In this document: in pieces, positions 15,908 through 24,312 of the stretch | Numbering within the stretch: the stretch's first letter is position 1 | How the letters are laid out: every line of letters starts with the position of its first letter | Notes under the pieces: model-generated | Databases searched by the model: none | What the model saw: only the letters and a program-made list of their open reading frames with translations | What the model was told of the DNA's origin: nothing | Program-made: the position numbers and the translations under genes | Source: Thermohalobaculum sp039184865 | Lineage (GTDB): Bacteria > Pseudomonadota > Alphaproteobacteria > Rhodobacterales > Rhodobacteraceae | Reading direction: 5' to 3' | Assembly: GCA_039184865.1 (NCBI GenBank) | Contig: JBCDAV010000023.1 | Location: forward strand, 1-64,000 | DNA length: 64,000 nucleotides

Positions 15908-17569
15908 ATGACCACACTGGCGACAGCGTCGATCTTTCACCATCCGGATGCGGTCGAATCCGACGAGAAACCGCTGGCCGGACGGCGCACCGCGGGTCAG
16001 TCCTTCCTCGCCGGGTACGCCAGACACGCCCAGGCCGACAAGCTGCACTGCGTCGCCCAGAACCAGGCGCACATCGATCATTTCTGCGAGCTGATCGAGG
16101 CCTATGGCTGGAGCGGCGAGGTCTCGGGCGCGATGACCCATCAGCCCGGCGCGCTCGGTGATCCGGGCGTCGTTTTCCTGCCCGGTCCCGGTCTTGGCGC
16201 GCATGCCTGGCCGCGCCGCCGTGTCGGCCAGCGCGTCTATTCGCTCTGCGGGATCACCCACACCGTCTCGACCCGGCGGATCATGGAGGGGCTCTTCGAC
16301 TCGCTCACCGAACCGGTCGAGGACTGGGACGCCATCATCTGCACCTCCGAGGCCGTTCACTCCGTGGTCAAGGCCGAACTGGACGAGGCCGAGGTTTACC
16401 TGCGCCGCCGTTTCGGCGCGCGCCGCGTGCCGCGCCCGCAACTGCCGATCATCCCGCTCGGCATCGACACCGGACGCTTCGCCCGCGACGACGGTTTCCG
16501 CGCGAAGTGGCGCGGCGAATACGAGGTCCCCGAGGACGGCATCGTCGTCATGTCGATGGGACGGCTGTCGCTCTTCGAGAAGATGCACCCGGTGCCGCTC
16601 CTCATCGCGCTCGAGAACGCGGCCCGCGCGACCGACGTGCCGATCACCCTGCTGATGGTCGGTTGGTTCGGCGATGACGCGACGGAAAAACTGCATCGCG
16701 AGGCTGCGGCGCGGTTCGCGCCCTCGATCCGGGTCGAGTTCCCGAACGGGCGCGACGCCGATCTGCGCTACGAGATCTGGTCCGCCGCCGACATCTTTAC
16801 CCTGCCGGTCGACAACATTCAGGAGACCTACGGCCTCGCCCCGGTCGAGGCGATGGCGGCGGGCCTGCCGGTCGTCTGCTCGGACTGGAACGGGTTCAAG
16901 GACACCATCGTCGATGCCGAGACGGGAATCCGCGTGCGCACCCTGTTCTCGCGCGCCGGTGTCGGTCGGACCATCGCCGAACGCTTCGAGGACGGGCGCG
17001 ACAGCTACCTGCAATATCTCGGCTTCGTGCAGCAGCGCACGGTCGTCGACATCCCGGAGATGACGGTCGCCTTCGTCAACCTGATCCAGAACCCGGACCT
17101 GCGCGCCCGCATGGGCGAGGCCGGCAAGGCGCGGGCGCGCCAGCTCTACGACTGGGAGGTGATCATCCCGCAGTACCAGGCGCTCTGGGGCGAGTTGAAC
17201 GCCCGCCGGGCGCGGGGCATCCCGTCTTCGCCGCGCGAGGGCGACGAGGCCGCGAACCCCTCCGGCATGGACCCGTTCCGGCTCTACGCCCGCTACCCGT
17301 CCGACGCGGTCACCAATGTCTGCGTGCTCTCCGCCGATCGCGCGGTCTCGGTCGACGAGGTGCAGGATCTGGTGCTGCTGACCGGTGCAGGATACCTCAA
17401 GCGGCTGGTGACGGCGCGCGAACACATCGTTCTGATCAGCGAGATCATCCATCGCGACGGCCCGCTGAGGCTCGATCAGGTCATCGAGAAATCCGGCATG
17501 TCGCCGGGCGGTGCCGAAGGGGCGGTGCTCTGGCTCGCCAAGTTCGGCCTCGTGCGCATCACGGTCTGA
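15908..17569 (+). CDS. Family 4 glycosyltransferase with C-terminal winged-helix-like extension
   Basis: 553 residues. The GT-B fold core runs to about residue 430: acceptor-side region, the interdomain segment IIPLGIDTGRF, IVVMSMGRLSLFEKM, and the nucleotide-sugar site with the E-x7-E pattern in ETYGLAPVEAMAAGLPVVCS. About 120 further residues follow. Their last 45 (ISEIIHRDGPLRLDQVIEKS, then GAVLWLAKFGLVRI) look like a winged-helix fold, which is not part of the usual enzyme. It is 11 bases upstream of the sulfotransferase gene, so the two probably act on one glycan. Donor and acceptor are unknown. Confidence 0.88.
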   Translation: MTTLATASIFHHPDAVESDEKPLAGRRTAGQSFLAGYARHAQADKLHCVAQNQAHIDHFCELIEAYGWSGEVSGAMTHQPGALGDPGVVFLPGPGLGAHAWPRRRVGQRVYSLCGITHTVSTRRIMEGLFDSLTEPVEDWDAIICTSEAVHSVVKAELDEAEVYLRRRFGARRVPRPQLPIIPLGIDTGRFARDDGFRAKWRGEYEVPEDGIVVMSMGRLSLFEKMHPVPLLIALENAARATDVPITLLMVGWFGDDATEKLHREAAARFAPSIRVEFPNGRDADLRYEIWSAADIFTLPVDNIQETYGLAPVEAMAAGLPVVCSDWNGFKDTIVDAETGIRVRTLFSRAGVGRTIAERFEDGRDSYLQYLGFVQQRTVVDIPEMTVAFVNLIQNPDLRARMGEAGKARARQLYDWEVIIPQYQALWGELNARRARGIPSSPREGDEAANPSGMDPFRLYARYPSDAVTNVCVLSADRAVSVDEVQDLVLLTGAGYLKRLVTAREHIVLISEIIHRDGPLRLDQVIEKSGMSPGGAEGAVLWLAKFGLVRITV

Positions 17570-17580
17570 GGGGAGGCGGC

Positions 17581-18315
17581 GTGATCATTCTCAACGCAGG
17601 CGTCCCGCGCTCGGGTACGGTTCTGGTCAACGCGATCCTGCGCCAGCTTTTCGAGCGCAACGGCATCCGGATCGGCCAGTCGAACCCGCACGGCAAGCAA
17701 TTGCCGATCCTGCTCCGGCGGCTGCAACGGGCCGGGCACGACCGGCACAAGACCATCCTCGTCCACACCCATAGCTGGAACCCGGAAACCGCAGCGCTGG
17801 TCTCGGGCTCGCCCTTCGTCACCGGCTTCATCAACTTTCGCGACCCGCGCGATGTCTGCGTCTCGCTGATGAAGCTGCACGACCACGATTTCGATGCCGC
17901 CGCCCGGATGGTCGAGAACAGTTTCAAGATCTTCGAAGAAGCCAGCCACGCCGACTGCATGATGGTCATCCCCTACGAGCTTCTGGTCGCCGACAAGCCC
18001 GGCCACATCTTCCAGATCGCCCGGCGCCTGGGCTTCTGGCCCGGCCTCGACGAGATCGCCGAGATCGAGGCCGCGACCTCTGTCGACAAGCACAAGGAAG
18101 TCATGGAGAAGGTCAGCGCCGGCGAGATCGACGGCCTGACCCGGCGCAAGAACACCAACCGCGTCATGGTCGAGGACTCGCGCACGCTGATCAATGACCG
18201 CCACATCCAAAGCGGGGCCGAGGGCCGTTGGCGCCAGGAATTGAGTGAGAGCGAACAGAACAGCGCGAACGAACGGTTCGGCGAGATCCTGAGCCGCTAC
18301 GGCTATACGGTCTGA
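17581..18315 (+). CDS. Sulfotransferase family protein
   Basis: 244 residues starting at GTG. The 5'-phosphosulfate loop of PAPS-dependent sulfotransferases is visible at the N-terminus (VPRSGTVLVNAIL), and the 3'-phosphate-binding Arg/Ser region as NFRDPRDVCVSL. Sulfate would be moved from PAPS to an unknown acceptor, possibly the glycan made by the adjoining glycosyltransferase. Its stop shares one base with the ATG of the cupin gene (TGATG), so the two are translated in a coupled way. I am confident of the fold, less of the activity. Confidence 0.82.
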   Translation: MIILNAGVPRSGTVLVNAILRQLFERNGIRIGQSNPHGKQLPILLRRLQRAGHDRHKTILVHTHSWNPETAALVSGSPFVTGFINFRDPRDVCVSLMKLHDHDFDAAARMVENSFKIFEEASHADCMMVIPYELLVADKPGHIFQIARRLGFWPGLDEIAEIEAATSVDKHKEVMEKVSAGEIDGLTRRKNTNRVMVEDSRTLINDRHIQSGAEGRWRQELSESEQNSANERFGEILSRYGYTV

Positions 18316-18947
18316 TGGGCGCGCCGATCCACGACACGATCCAGCGGCTTGCCGGGCAGGTCACGACGCTCCTGACCGCAAAGTCCCGCGAACTGGCACT
18401 GACCGAGAACCAGATCGCCTCGATCCGGCCACTCGATCACGTCGAGCCGATGGCGGTTCCGGCACTCGGCGAGATCTGCGGTCCGCTGCCCCCGGACTGC
18501 CCCGCGACCGCCGACGTGTGCCGCAGCGTTCAGCTCGCCGCACCCTATCTGCGCTGGCGGCGCACCTATTCCGAGGCGGACGGTTTTCCCCGGGCGTTCC
18601 TGACGCGGTACGGCTGGTTCGATCTGGCCGGACCCGAGGGGCCTTACACCGCCGACGGCCTGCGGATCATGATCGGATACTGGGGCGAGGGCCTGTTCTA
18701 TCCCGACCACAGCCACGCGCAGGAGGAGCACTATCTGGTGCTGGCAGGCTCCGCGTGGTTCCGGCTCGAAGACGCACCGCTGCGCCGTCTCGATGCGGGG
18801 GAAGTCTTCCATACGCCGCCCGGAATCGTGCATGCCGCCGAGATGCGCTATCAGCCCCTGCTCGCGCTCGCGATCTGGCGGGCGCAGGACGATCTGACCG
18901 TCCGCGTGCATCTGACCGATAGCGACCGGAAGGTCGAAGCGGGCTGA
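18315..18947 (+). CDS. Cupin of the DMSP lyase family (DddL/DddQ-like)
   Basis: 210 residues. The C-terminal half is a single cupin barrel with metal ligands His132, His134, Glu138 and His173 (PDHSHAQEEHY and PPGIVHAAE), plus the nearby Tyr140. The preceding block (LRWRRTY, RYGWFDLAGPEGPY, GYWGEGLFYP) matches the DddL/DddQ group, whose members cleave dimethylsulfoniopropionate to acrylate and dimethyl sulfide. Which subgroup it belongs to, and whether it is active, cannot be settled by eye. Its tight coupling to a sulfotransferase gene is not the usual context for a ddd gene. No acrylate-handling genes follow. Confidence 0.75.
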   Translation: MGAPIHDTIQRLAGQVTTLLTAKSRELALTENQIASIRPLDHVEPMAVPALGEICGPLPPDCPATADVCRSVQLAAPYLRWRRTYSEADGFPRAFLTRYGWFDLAGPEGPYTADGLRIMIGYWGEGLFYPDHSHAQEEHYLVLAGSAWFRLEDAPLRRLDAGEVFHTPPGIVHAAEMRYQPLLALAIWRAQDDLTVRVHLTDSDRKVEAG

Positions 18948-19292
18948 CACACGGCACCCGCGCCGATCCCTGCGTTTGCGCATGTGGATGTTCACTTGAA
19001 CAAACCTTATCCACCTCGATATCGATCCAAAAATTCAGCCGAGGTGGATAAGTCATTTTCCGCCGCGATGTCGTCCCAGCGATCCCGGATCGAACCGGCC
19101 GGTTGGCCGTTTTCTGTTCGGAGACGAGAGCCCTTTCGGCGCGTTTTGCGAAGCGGTCCGCCTATCGCAGTCTGTCCGCTCAGCGCAGCCACAAGCCCGC
19201 TATTGCACGGCTTTGGAGCCGCGAATTCCCCTTTCAAGCGGTGAAACCTCTGTTAAGACTTGCGCTGGAGGCAAGAGGGGACAGCCGTACGG
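18948..19292. other. Intergenic, 345 bp, promoter region of the liv-type operon
   Basis: No gene is supported on either strand. It holds the 13-bp inverted repeat described separately and must contain the promoter for the ABC transporter operon. Short open frames on both strands are low-quality and have no family features. Confidence 0.5.
19006..19052. promoter_or_regulatory. 13-bp inverted repeat with DnaA-box-like cores
   Basis: CTTATCCACCTCG at 19006-19018 is repeated exactly in inverted orientation (CGAGGTGGATAAG) at 19040-19052, with a 21-bp AT-richer spacer. Each arm contains TTATCCACC, one base from the DnaA box TTATCCACA. The arm centres are about 34 bp apart, close to three helical turns, which would suit a dimeric regulator controlling the operon downstream. 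Identity of the binder is inference. Confidence 0.6.
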
Positions 19293-20069
19293 ATGAGCGC
19301 GACCGAAGTTCTGCGGGTCGAGAACCTCGTCAAGCACTACGGCGGCGTCCAGGCCGTGCGCGGGGTGTCGTTCACGGTGCCCGAGGCCAGCATCACGGGG
19401 CTGATCGGTCCGAACGGTGCGGGCAAGACGACGACCTTCAACTGCATCGCGGGCGCTGAAAATCCAACGGATGGAAAGGTTTACCTCTATGGGGAGGAGA
19501 TCACCGGGGTGCCGACGCACCGGCTCTATGACCTCGCGCTGCTACGGACGTTTCAGCTCAGCCAGGAGTACCGCAAGCTGACCGCTCTGGAGAACCTGAT
19601 GGTCGCCGCCCCGGAGCAGGCGGGCGAGCGCATCTTCGCCAACTGGTTCGCGGCATCGGCGGTGCGGGCCCGCGAACGCGAGGTGCTCGACCGCGCGCGC
19701 GACACGCTGGAGTTCCTCGGACTCACCCATGTGGCGACGGAACTGGCCGGAAACCTCTCGGGCGGCCAGAAGAAGCTGCTCGAGCTTGGCCGCACGATGA
19801 TGACCGACGCCAAGCTGGTGCTGCTGGACGAGCCCGGCGCCGGCGTGAACCCGACGCTGATGCTCAAGGTGATCGAGATGATCCGCCGCCTGAACGAAGA
19901 GCGCGGCTACACCTTCTGCATCATCGAGCACGACATGGATCTGGTCGCCGATCTTTGCCAGCACGTCATCGTGCTCGCTGACGGACAGATCCTGACCGAA
20001 GGCCCGATGGCCGAGGTCCGCGAGAACCAGCAGGTAATCGACGCCTATTTCGGGGGCGAACTGGCGTGA
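19293..20069 (+). CDS. Branched-chain amino-acid-type ABC transporter ATPase (LivG-like)
   Basis: 258 residues from the ATG giving MSATEVLRVENLVKHYGG. Walker A GPNGAGKTT, the LivG-type long helical insert after the Q loop, signature LSGGQKKLLELG, Walker B LVLLDEPGAGVNP and the switch His in CIIEHDMD are all present. It is the first gene of a five-component importer. The LivG/LivF/LivH/LivM class moves branched-chain amino acids, urea, short amides or aromatic acids, and the substrate is not decided by this subunit. Confidence 0.93.
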   Translation: MSATEVLRVENLVKHYGGVQAVRGVSFTVPEASITGLIGPNGAGKTTTFNCIAGAENPTDGKVYLYGEEITGVPTHRLYDLALLRTFQLSQEYRKLTALENLMVAAPEQAGERIFANWFAASAVRAREREVLDRARDTLEFLGLTHVATELAGNLSGGQKKLLELGRTMMTDAKLVLLDEPGAGVNPTLMLKVIEMIRRLNEERGYTFCIIEHDMDLVADLCQHVIVLADGQILTEGPMAEVRENQQVIDAYFGGELA

Positions 20070-20788
20070 ACCGCGTCCTCGATATCGCCGATCTGCACGC
20101 AGGTTACGGCGAGACCGAGATCCTGCACGGGCTGAACATCCATGTCGATCCAAGCGAGATCGTTGTGGTCGTCGGCCCGAACGGCGCAGGCAAGTCCACG
20201 GCGATGAAGGCGGTGCTGGGTCTCCTCAACATCACCTCCGGTACGATCTCGCTGGAGGGGGCCGAGATCACCGACACGCCACCAACGGAAGTCGTCACCA
20301 AGGGCGTCTCCTACGTGCCGCAGACGCACAACGTTTTCGTCTCGCTCAGCGTGCAGGAGAACCTCGAAATGGGCGCCTGGACCCGGCCGACCGGCATGGC
20401 CGAGCGACTGGACGAGATGTACGCGCTGTTCCCGGATCTGGCCGAGAAACGCGCGCAACCGGCCGGATCGCTCTCGGGCGGTCAGCGCCAGATGGTCGCC
20501 ATGGCAAAGGCGCTGATGGTCGACCCGCACATCCTGTTCCTGGACGAGCCGACGGCGGGCCTCAGTCCCAAGTACCGGGGCCAGATCTTCGAGACCGTGC
20601 AGCGGATCAATGGCACCGGCGTGCCCGTTTTGATGGTCGAGCAGAACGCCAAGCAGGCCCTCGGCGTCGCCCATCGCGGCTACGTGCTGGTGGACGGCCA
20701 GAACCGCCATACCGGAACGGGTGCCGAACTGATCGCCGACCCCGAGGTCGCAAGGATGTTCCTCGGGGCGCGGGCGGAGACCGCCTGA
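20066..20788 (+). CDS. Branched-chain amino-acid-type ABC transporter ATPase (LivF-like)
   Basis: 240 residues starting at a GTG that overlaps the livG-like stop by four bases. Walker A is GPNGAGKST, the signature is LSGGQRQMVAMAKALM and Walker B is ILFLDEPTAGLSP; VLMVEQNAKQAL replaces the H-loop environment in the way usual for LivF (Glu-Gln-Asn). It pairs with the preceding ATPase as the heterodimeric motor of the importer. Confidence 0.93.
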   Translation: MNRVLDIADLHAGYGETEILHGLNIHVDPSEIVVVVGPNGAGKSTAMKAVLGLLNITSGTISLEGAEITDTPPTEVVTKGVSYVPQTHNVFVSLSVQENLEMGAWTRPTGMAERLDEMYALFPDLAEKRAQPAGSLSGGQRQMVAMAKALMVDPHILFLDEPTAGLSPKYRGQIFETVQRINGTGVPVLMVEQNAKQALGVAHRGYVLVDGQNRHTGTGAELIADPEVARMFLGARAETA

Positions 20789-21742
20789 ATGTGGGAGTTT
20801 GTCAACTTCTACCTGATGCCCGGGGTGGTCCTCGGCTGTATCTATGCGCTTGGTGCCATTGGGATTTCCCTGACGTTCGGAATCCTGCGATTCTCGAACT
20901 TCGCGCACGGCGACACCATGACCTTCGGGGTCTATGTCACGCTGTCGCTGGTCCTGCTCTCGGGCCTGCACCCGCTGCTCGTCGCTCCCATCGCCATGGC
21001 CGTGACCGCGGCGATGGCCATCGGCATCGACAAGCTGTTCTACAAGCCGTTCCGCAATTCTCCGACAATCATGCTGGTCATCGCCTCTTTCGGACTGATG
21101 CTGATGATCCGCTCGGTGGTGCAGTTCTTCTGGGGTGTCCAGCTCCAGCCGATGGTCAAGGGCATCCAGATGCCGATGCAGGAACTGCGCCCGTTCCTGC
21201 TGCCGATGAAGCACGTCCTGATCATCGGCGGCACGGTGATCCTGATGCTCGCCGTCCATTTTCTGCTGACCCGGACCCGGATCGGCAAGGCGATGCGGGC
21301 GGTCTCGGACAGCCCGGAACTGGCGCGCGTCACCGGGATCGACACCGAGAAGGTCATCCGCATGACCTGGATCGTCGGATCGTGCCTCGCTGTCGCGGCG
21401 GGCGTGTTCCTCGCCATGGACACCCATGTCGAGACCATGATGGGCTTCAAGCTTCTGTTGCCGATGTTCGCCGCGGCCATCCTCGGCGGGATCGGGAAGC
21501 CTTACGGCGCCGTCGCCGGCGGCCTCGTCATCGGCATCGCCGAGGAGCTGTCCGCCTTCCCCTGGATCGCGGCCCTCGGCGTCTGCGACGGCAACACCTT
21601 CACAATATCTACGCTGAATCTCGTCAGCAATTGCAACGCTCCGCTCCTCAATCCCGGCTACAAGGCCGGGGTGGCCTTTGCGATCATGGTCGCCATGTTG
21701 ATCTGGCGTCCCCAGGGCCTGTTCCGAGGGAGGCAATTCTGA
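20789..21742 (+). CDS. Branched-chain amino-acid-type ABC transporter permease (LivH-like)
   Basis: 317 residues beginning directly after the previous stop. About eight hydrophobic segments; the N-terminal LGAIGISLTFGILRFSNFAHGD is the LivH signature, and the cytoplasmic coupling loop around GKAMRAVSDSPELARVTGID is present. There is an extra Cys-containing extracytoplasmic loop near residue 265 (ALGVCDGNTF...SNCNAP) before the last helix. Its stop overlaps the ATG of the small lipoprotein gene by one base. Confidence 0.92.
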   Translation: MWEFVNFYLMPGVVLGCIYALGAIGISLTFGILRFSNFAHGDTMTFGVYVTLSLVLLSGLHPLLVAPIAMAVTAAMAIGIDKLFYKPFRNSPTIMLVIASFGLMLMIRSVVQFFWGVQLQPMVKGIQMPMQELRPFLLPMKHVLIIGGTVILMLAVHFLLTRTRIGKAMRAVSDSPELARVTGIDTEKVIRMTWIVGSCLAVAAGVFLAMDTHVETMMGFKLLLPMFAAAILGGIGKPYGAVAGGLVIGIAEELSAFPWIAALGVCDGNTFTISTLNLVSNCNAPLLNPGYKAGVAFAIMVAMLIWRPQGLFRGRQF

Positions 21743-21984
21743 TGCATTTCGATACCCAAATTCCCCATGGCGCCGCGCTCGCGCCGGCCGCCGTTCTGGT
21801 TCTCACGCTCGCCGGTTGCGAGACGCCCGACATCTATAACGAGGAACCGCCCGTCGGCGCGCTCCGGGTCGGCGAGGTGATCCTGGTCGATGACGGATCC
21901 TGCCCGGTCGGGCAGATCAAGGAAGTGCGTGCCGGCAATCGCCGGTTGGTGACGCCGCGCACGCGAACGTGCATAGAGTGGTAG
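21742..21984 (+). CDS. Small lipoprotein embedded in the liv-type operon
   Basis: 80 residues. A hydrophobic segment ends in the lipobox LTLAGC, so the mature protein should start at the lipid-modified Cys, and the short remainder (VGEVILVDDGSCPVGQIKEV) matches a small family of uncharacterised lipoproteins (DUF6719-like by eye). The TGATG overlap with the livH-like stop and its place between the two permease genes show it belongs to the operon. Function unknown; it may be a periplasmic accessory or simply a passenger. Confidence 0.8.
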   Translation: MHFDTQIPHGAALAPAAVLVLTLAGCETPDIYNEEPPVGALRVGEVILVDDGSCPVGQIKEVRAGNRRLVTPRTRTCIEW

Positions 21985-22027
21985 ATTAGGCGGTCAGCCG
22001 CTTATCTGCCGCAGGAGAAGGGTCATT

Positions 22028-23026
22028 ATGGACGCCTTGTACGGTTACGGCATTTATGCGCTGACGTTGGCCTCGATGGGCGGGATCTATGCGATCCTCG
22101 TGCTCGGCCTGAACATCCAGTGGGGCTTCACCGGGCTCTTCAATGCGGGCGTCGCCGGGTTCATCGCCGTCGGCGCCTATACGCAGGCACTGCTGACCAC
22201 GCCGGTTTCGGCGCGCCATATCGGCGGTATTGAGATGCCGATCCCGATGGCGATGGTGCTGGCGATGATCCTCTCCGCGATCGTCGCCTATTTCATCGCG
22301 CGGATCTGCGTTCGGCTCAGGTCCGATTATCTCGCCATCGCCACCATTGGGATTGCCGAGATCCTGCGCCTGATCTTCAAGAACGAGCTTTGGGCCACGA
22401 ACGGACCGCGCGGCGTCAGCCAGATCCCCAAGGCGTTCGAGAGCCTGCCGCAGCCTTGGAACATTGTCGCGTTCTTGCTCATGGTGCTGGCCATCGTCGC
22501 GGTGATCTACATCCTGCTGGAACGCGCACGGCTCTCGCCCTGGGGCCGGGTCATGACGGCAATCCGCGAGAACGAGCAGGCGGCGTCGGCGGCGGGCAAG
22601 GATGTCGAGCGCTTCCGGGTCGAGAGCTTCGTGATCGGTGCTGCACTCATGGGCCTCGGCGGTGCGCTGCTGGCGCAGTACCTCAAGCAGATTGACCCGC
22701 AGGTCTCGGACCCGCTGACGGCGACGTTCCTCGTCTGGGTGATGCTGATCGCCGGGGGCTCGGCGAACAACCGCGGTGCGATCCTCGGTGCGTTCCTGCT
22801 CTGGACCGTCTGGTCGGCGACGCAGATTCTCTCGGGCTTCCTGCCCAACGAGATCGTTGTGTTCGGCTTTGAAATCGGGAATCTTCAGGTGAGGTCGGCC
22901 TATGTCCGGATTTTCCTGATCGGGCTGATCCTGCAGTTCATCCTGCAGCAGCGTCCCGAGGGCCTGTTGCCGGAGCAGCGGCCCGCCCCGGTGGGGATGG
23001 GCAAACTTCAGGGAGAAAGAGCATGA
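22028..23026 (+). CDS. Branched-chain amino-acid-type ABC transporter permease (LivM-like)
   Basis: 332 residues with about ten hydrophobic segments. LNIQWGFTGLFNAGVAGFIA is the LivM start pattern. SDYLAIATIGIAEILRLIF and the loop WGRVMTAIRENEQAASAAGKD, which is the EAA-like ATPase contact, are also visible. A GGAG ribosome site precedes the ATG. The stop overlaps the start of the binding-protein gene by four bases (ATGA), which is unusual because binding-protein genes are often set apart for higher expression. Confidence 0.92.
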   Translation: MDALYGYGIYALTLASMGGIYAILVLGLNIQWGFTGLFNAGVAGFIAVGAYTQALLTTPVSARHIGGIEMPIPMAMVLAMILSAIVAYFIARICVRLRSDYLAIATIGIAEILRLIFKNELWATNGPRGVSQIPKAFESLPQPWNIVAFLLMVLAIVAVIYILLERARLSPWGRVMTAIRENEQAASAAGKDVERFRVESFVIGAALMGLGGALLAQYLKQIDPQVSDPLTATFLVWVMLIAGGSANNRGAILGAFLLWTVWSATQILSGFLPNEIVVFGFEIGNLQVRSAYVRIFLIGLILQFILQQRPEGLLPEQRPAPVGMGKLQGERA

Positions 23027-24225
23027 AGAAGTTTTTGACCGGTGCAGCCCTCGCCGCACTGCTGACCGCCCCGGCGATGGCCGCCGATATCAAGGTCGGC
23101 TCGGTCGCCGGCATCACGGGACCGATCGCCGAACTGGTCGCGCCGATCATGGACGGCCGCGCGCTGGCCGCCGAGCACATCAATTCGAACGGCGGTCTCT
23201 TGGGCGGTGACAGCATGGTCATGGTGCCGGCCGACAGCCAGTGCGATCCGAAGGCCGGCGTCGACGCGGGCAACAAGGTGGTGAACGTCGATCAGGTCGT
23301 CGCGATCATCGGTGCGTCGTGCTCGGGCGCGACCAACGGCATGGTCCAGTCGGTGACGATCCCGGCGGGCATCCCGTCGATTTCGGACTCGGCCACGGCA
23401 CCGTCGATCTCGGATCTCGACGACAAGGGCCTCGTGTTCCGCACGGCCCCGTCCGATGCCTATCAGGGCGCGGCACTGGCGCAGTACGCCTATGACCAGG
23501 GCTTCCGCAAGCTGGCGATGACCTACGCGAACGACGACTACAACGCGGGCATCGCCACGGTCTTCGCCCAGGTCTTCGCGGATATCGGCGGCACCATCAC
23601 GGCGAACCAGGTGCACGAGCCGAACAAGGCATCGTACCGCGCCGAGGTTGCCACGATGGCAGGCGGCGGCGATGCCGAGGGGCTCGCGCTGTTCGCCTAT
23701 TACGGCGGGTCCGGCATCACCATCATCAAGAACTCGCTCGAGACCGGCAGCTTCGGCAAGTTCGTCGGCGCGGACGGCATGTTCGACCAATCGGTCATCG
23801 ACCAGATCGGCGCCGACACGCTGCGCGGGAATATCTGGCTGACGCAGTCGGCCTCGGACCCGGACTCGGCGAGCTACAAGTCGTTCGCCGAGGCCTATGC
23901 CGCGACCGGCAACGACCCGCAGGCGCCCTATGCCGCGCACGGCTATGACGCGACCTTCATGCTCGCCATGGCAATCGAGAAGGCCGGGTCGGCGGATTCG
24001 GGTGCCATCGCCAAGGCGCTGATGGAGATCAACGATCCGAACGGCGTCGAGGTCGGCCCGGGCCAGTGGGCCGAGGCCAAGGCCGCGATCGCAGCCGGCA
24101 ACGCCGTGAACTACACCGGCGCGACCGGTTCGGTGGACTTCGATGCGAACGGTGATGTGCCGGGCTTCTACGGCGTCAACACCGTGGGCGCGGACGGCAG
24201 CTGGGAGACCACGCTGCTGAAGTAA
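23023..24225 (+). CDS. Periplasmic substrate-binding protein, LivK-like
   Basis: 400 residues with a cleavable signal (MKKFLTGAALAALLTAPAMA, cut before ADIKVG). The mature part is a type I periplasmic-binding fold: GSVAGITGPIAELVAPIMDG, then the hinge and pocket segments GASCSGATNGMV, SDSATAPSIS and TYANDDYNAG. The GASCSGAT and SDSAT loops occupy the positions that bind the amino-acid alpha group in LivJ/LivK. A GGAG ribosome site lies inside the end of the livM-like gene. Ligand unknown; branched-chain or other small amino acids are the default guess. Confidence 0.92.
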   Translation: MKKFLTGAALAALLTAPAMAADIKVGSVAGITGPIAELVAPIMDGRALAAEHINSNGGLLGGDSMVMVPADSQCDPKAGVDAGNKVVNVDQVVAIIGASCSGATNGMVQSVTIPAGIPSISDSATAPSISDLDDKGLVFRTAPSDAYQGAALAQYAYDQGFRKLAMTYANDDYNAGIATVFAQVFADIGGTITANQVHEPNKASYRAEVATMAGGGDAEGLALFAYYGGSGITIIKNSLETGSFGKFVGADGMFDQSVIDQIGADTLRGNIWLTQSASDPDSASYKSFAEAYAATGNDPQAPYAAHGYDATFMLAMAIEKAGSADSGAIAKALMEINDPNGVEVGPGQWAEAKAAIAAGNAVNYTGATGSVDFDANGDVPGFYGVNTVGADGSWETTLLK

Positions 24226-24234
24226 GTCCGATAC

Positions 24235-24291
24235 GGATGGGCGTGCGCCCGTCCTGAGAAAGCTGCGGAGGGTGGGCGACCGGTCCACCCT
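24235..24291 (+). terminator. Two stem-loops after the binding-protein gene
   Basis: A 20-base hairpin (24235-24254, GGATGGGCG paired with CGCCCGTCC, one G-U pair) is followed by a second (24269-24275 AGGGTGG with 24285-24291 CCACCCT). No long T run follows, so termination may be partial, or they may protect the upstream mRNA. They sit between the liv-type operon and the nucleoside hydrolase gene. Confidence 0.55.
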
Positions 24292-24312
24292 TCATTCGTT
24301 CTGAGGATCGCC

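Noticed and set aside
18984..19244. Small genes in the 18.95-19.29 kb gap (both strands)
   Set aside because: Both frames run through the inverted repeat and the promoter region and show no conserved motif or ribosome site.
20045..21736. Minus-strand 563-residue frame over the liv-type genes
   Set aside because: His/Asp/Arg-rich antisense of two conserved transporter genes.
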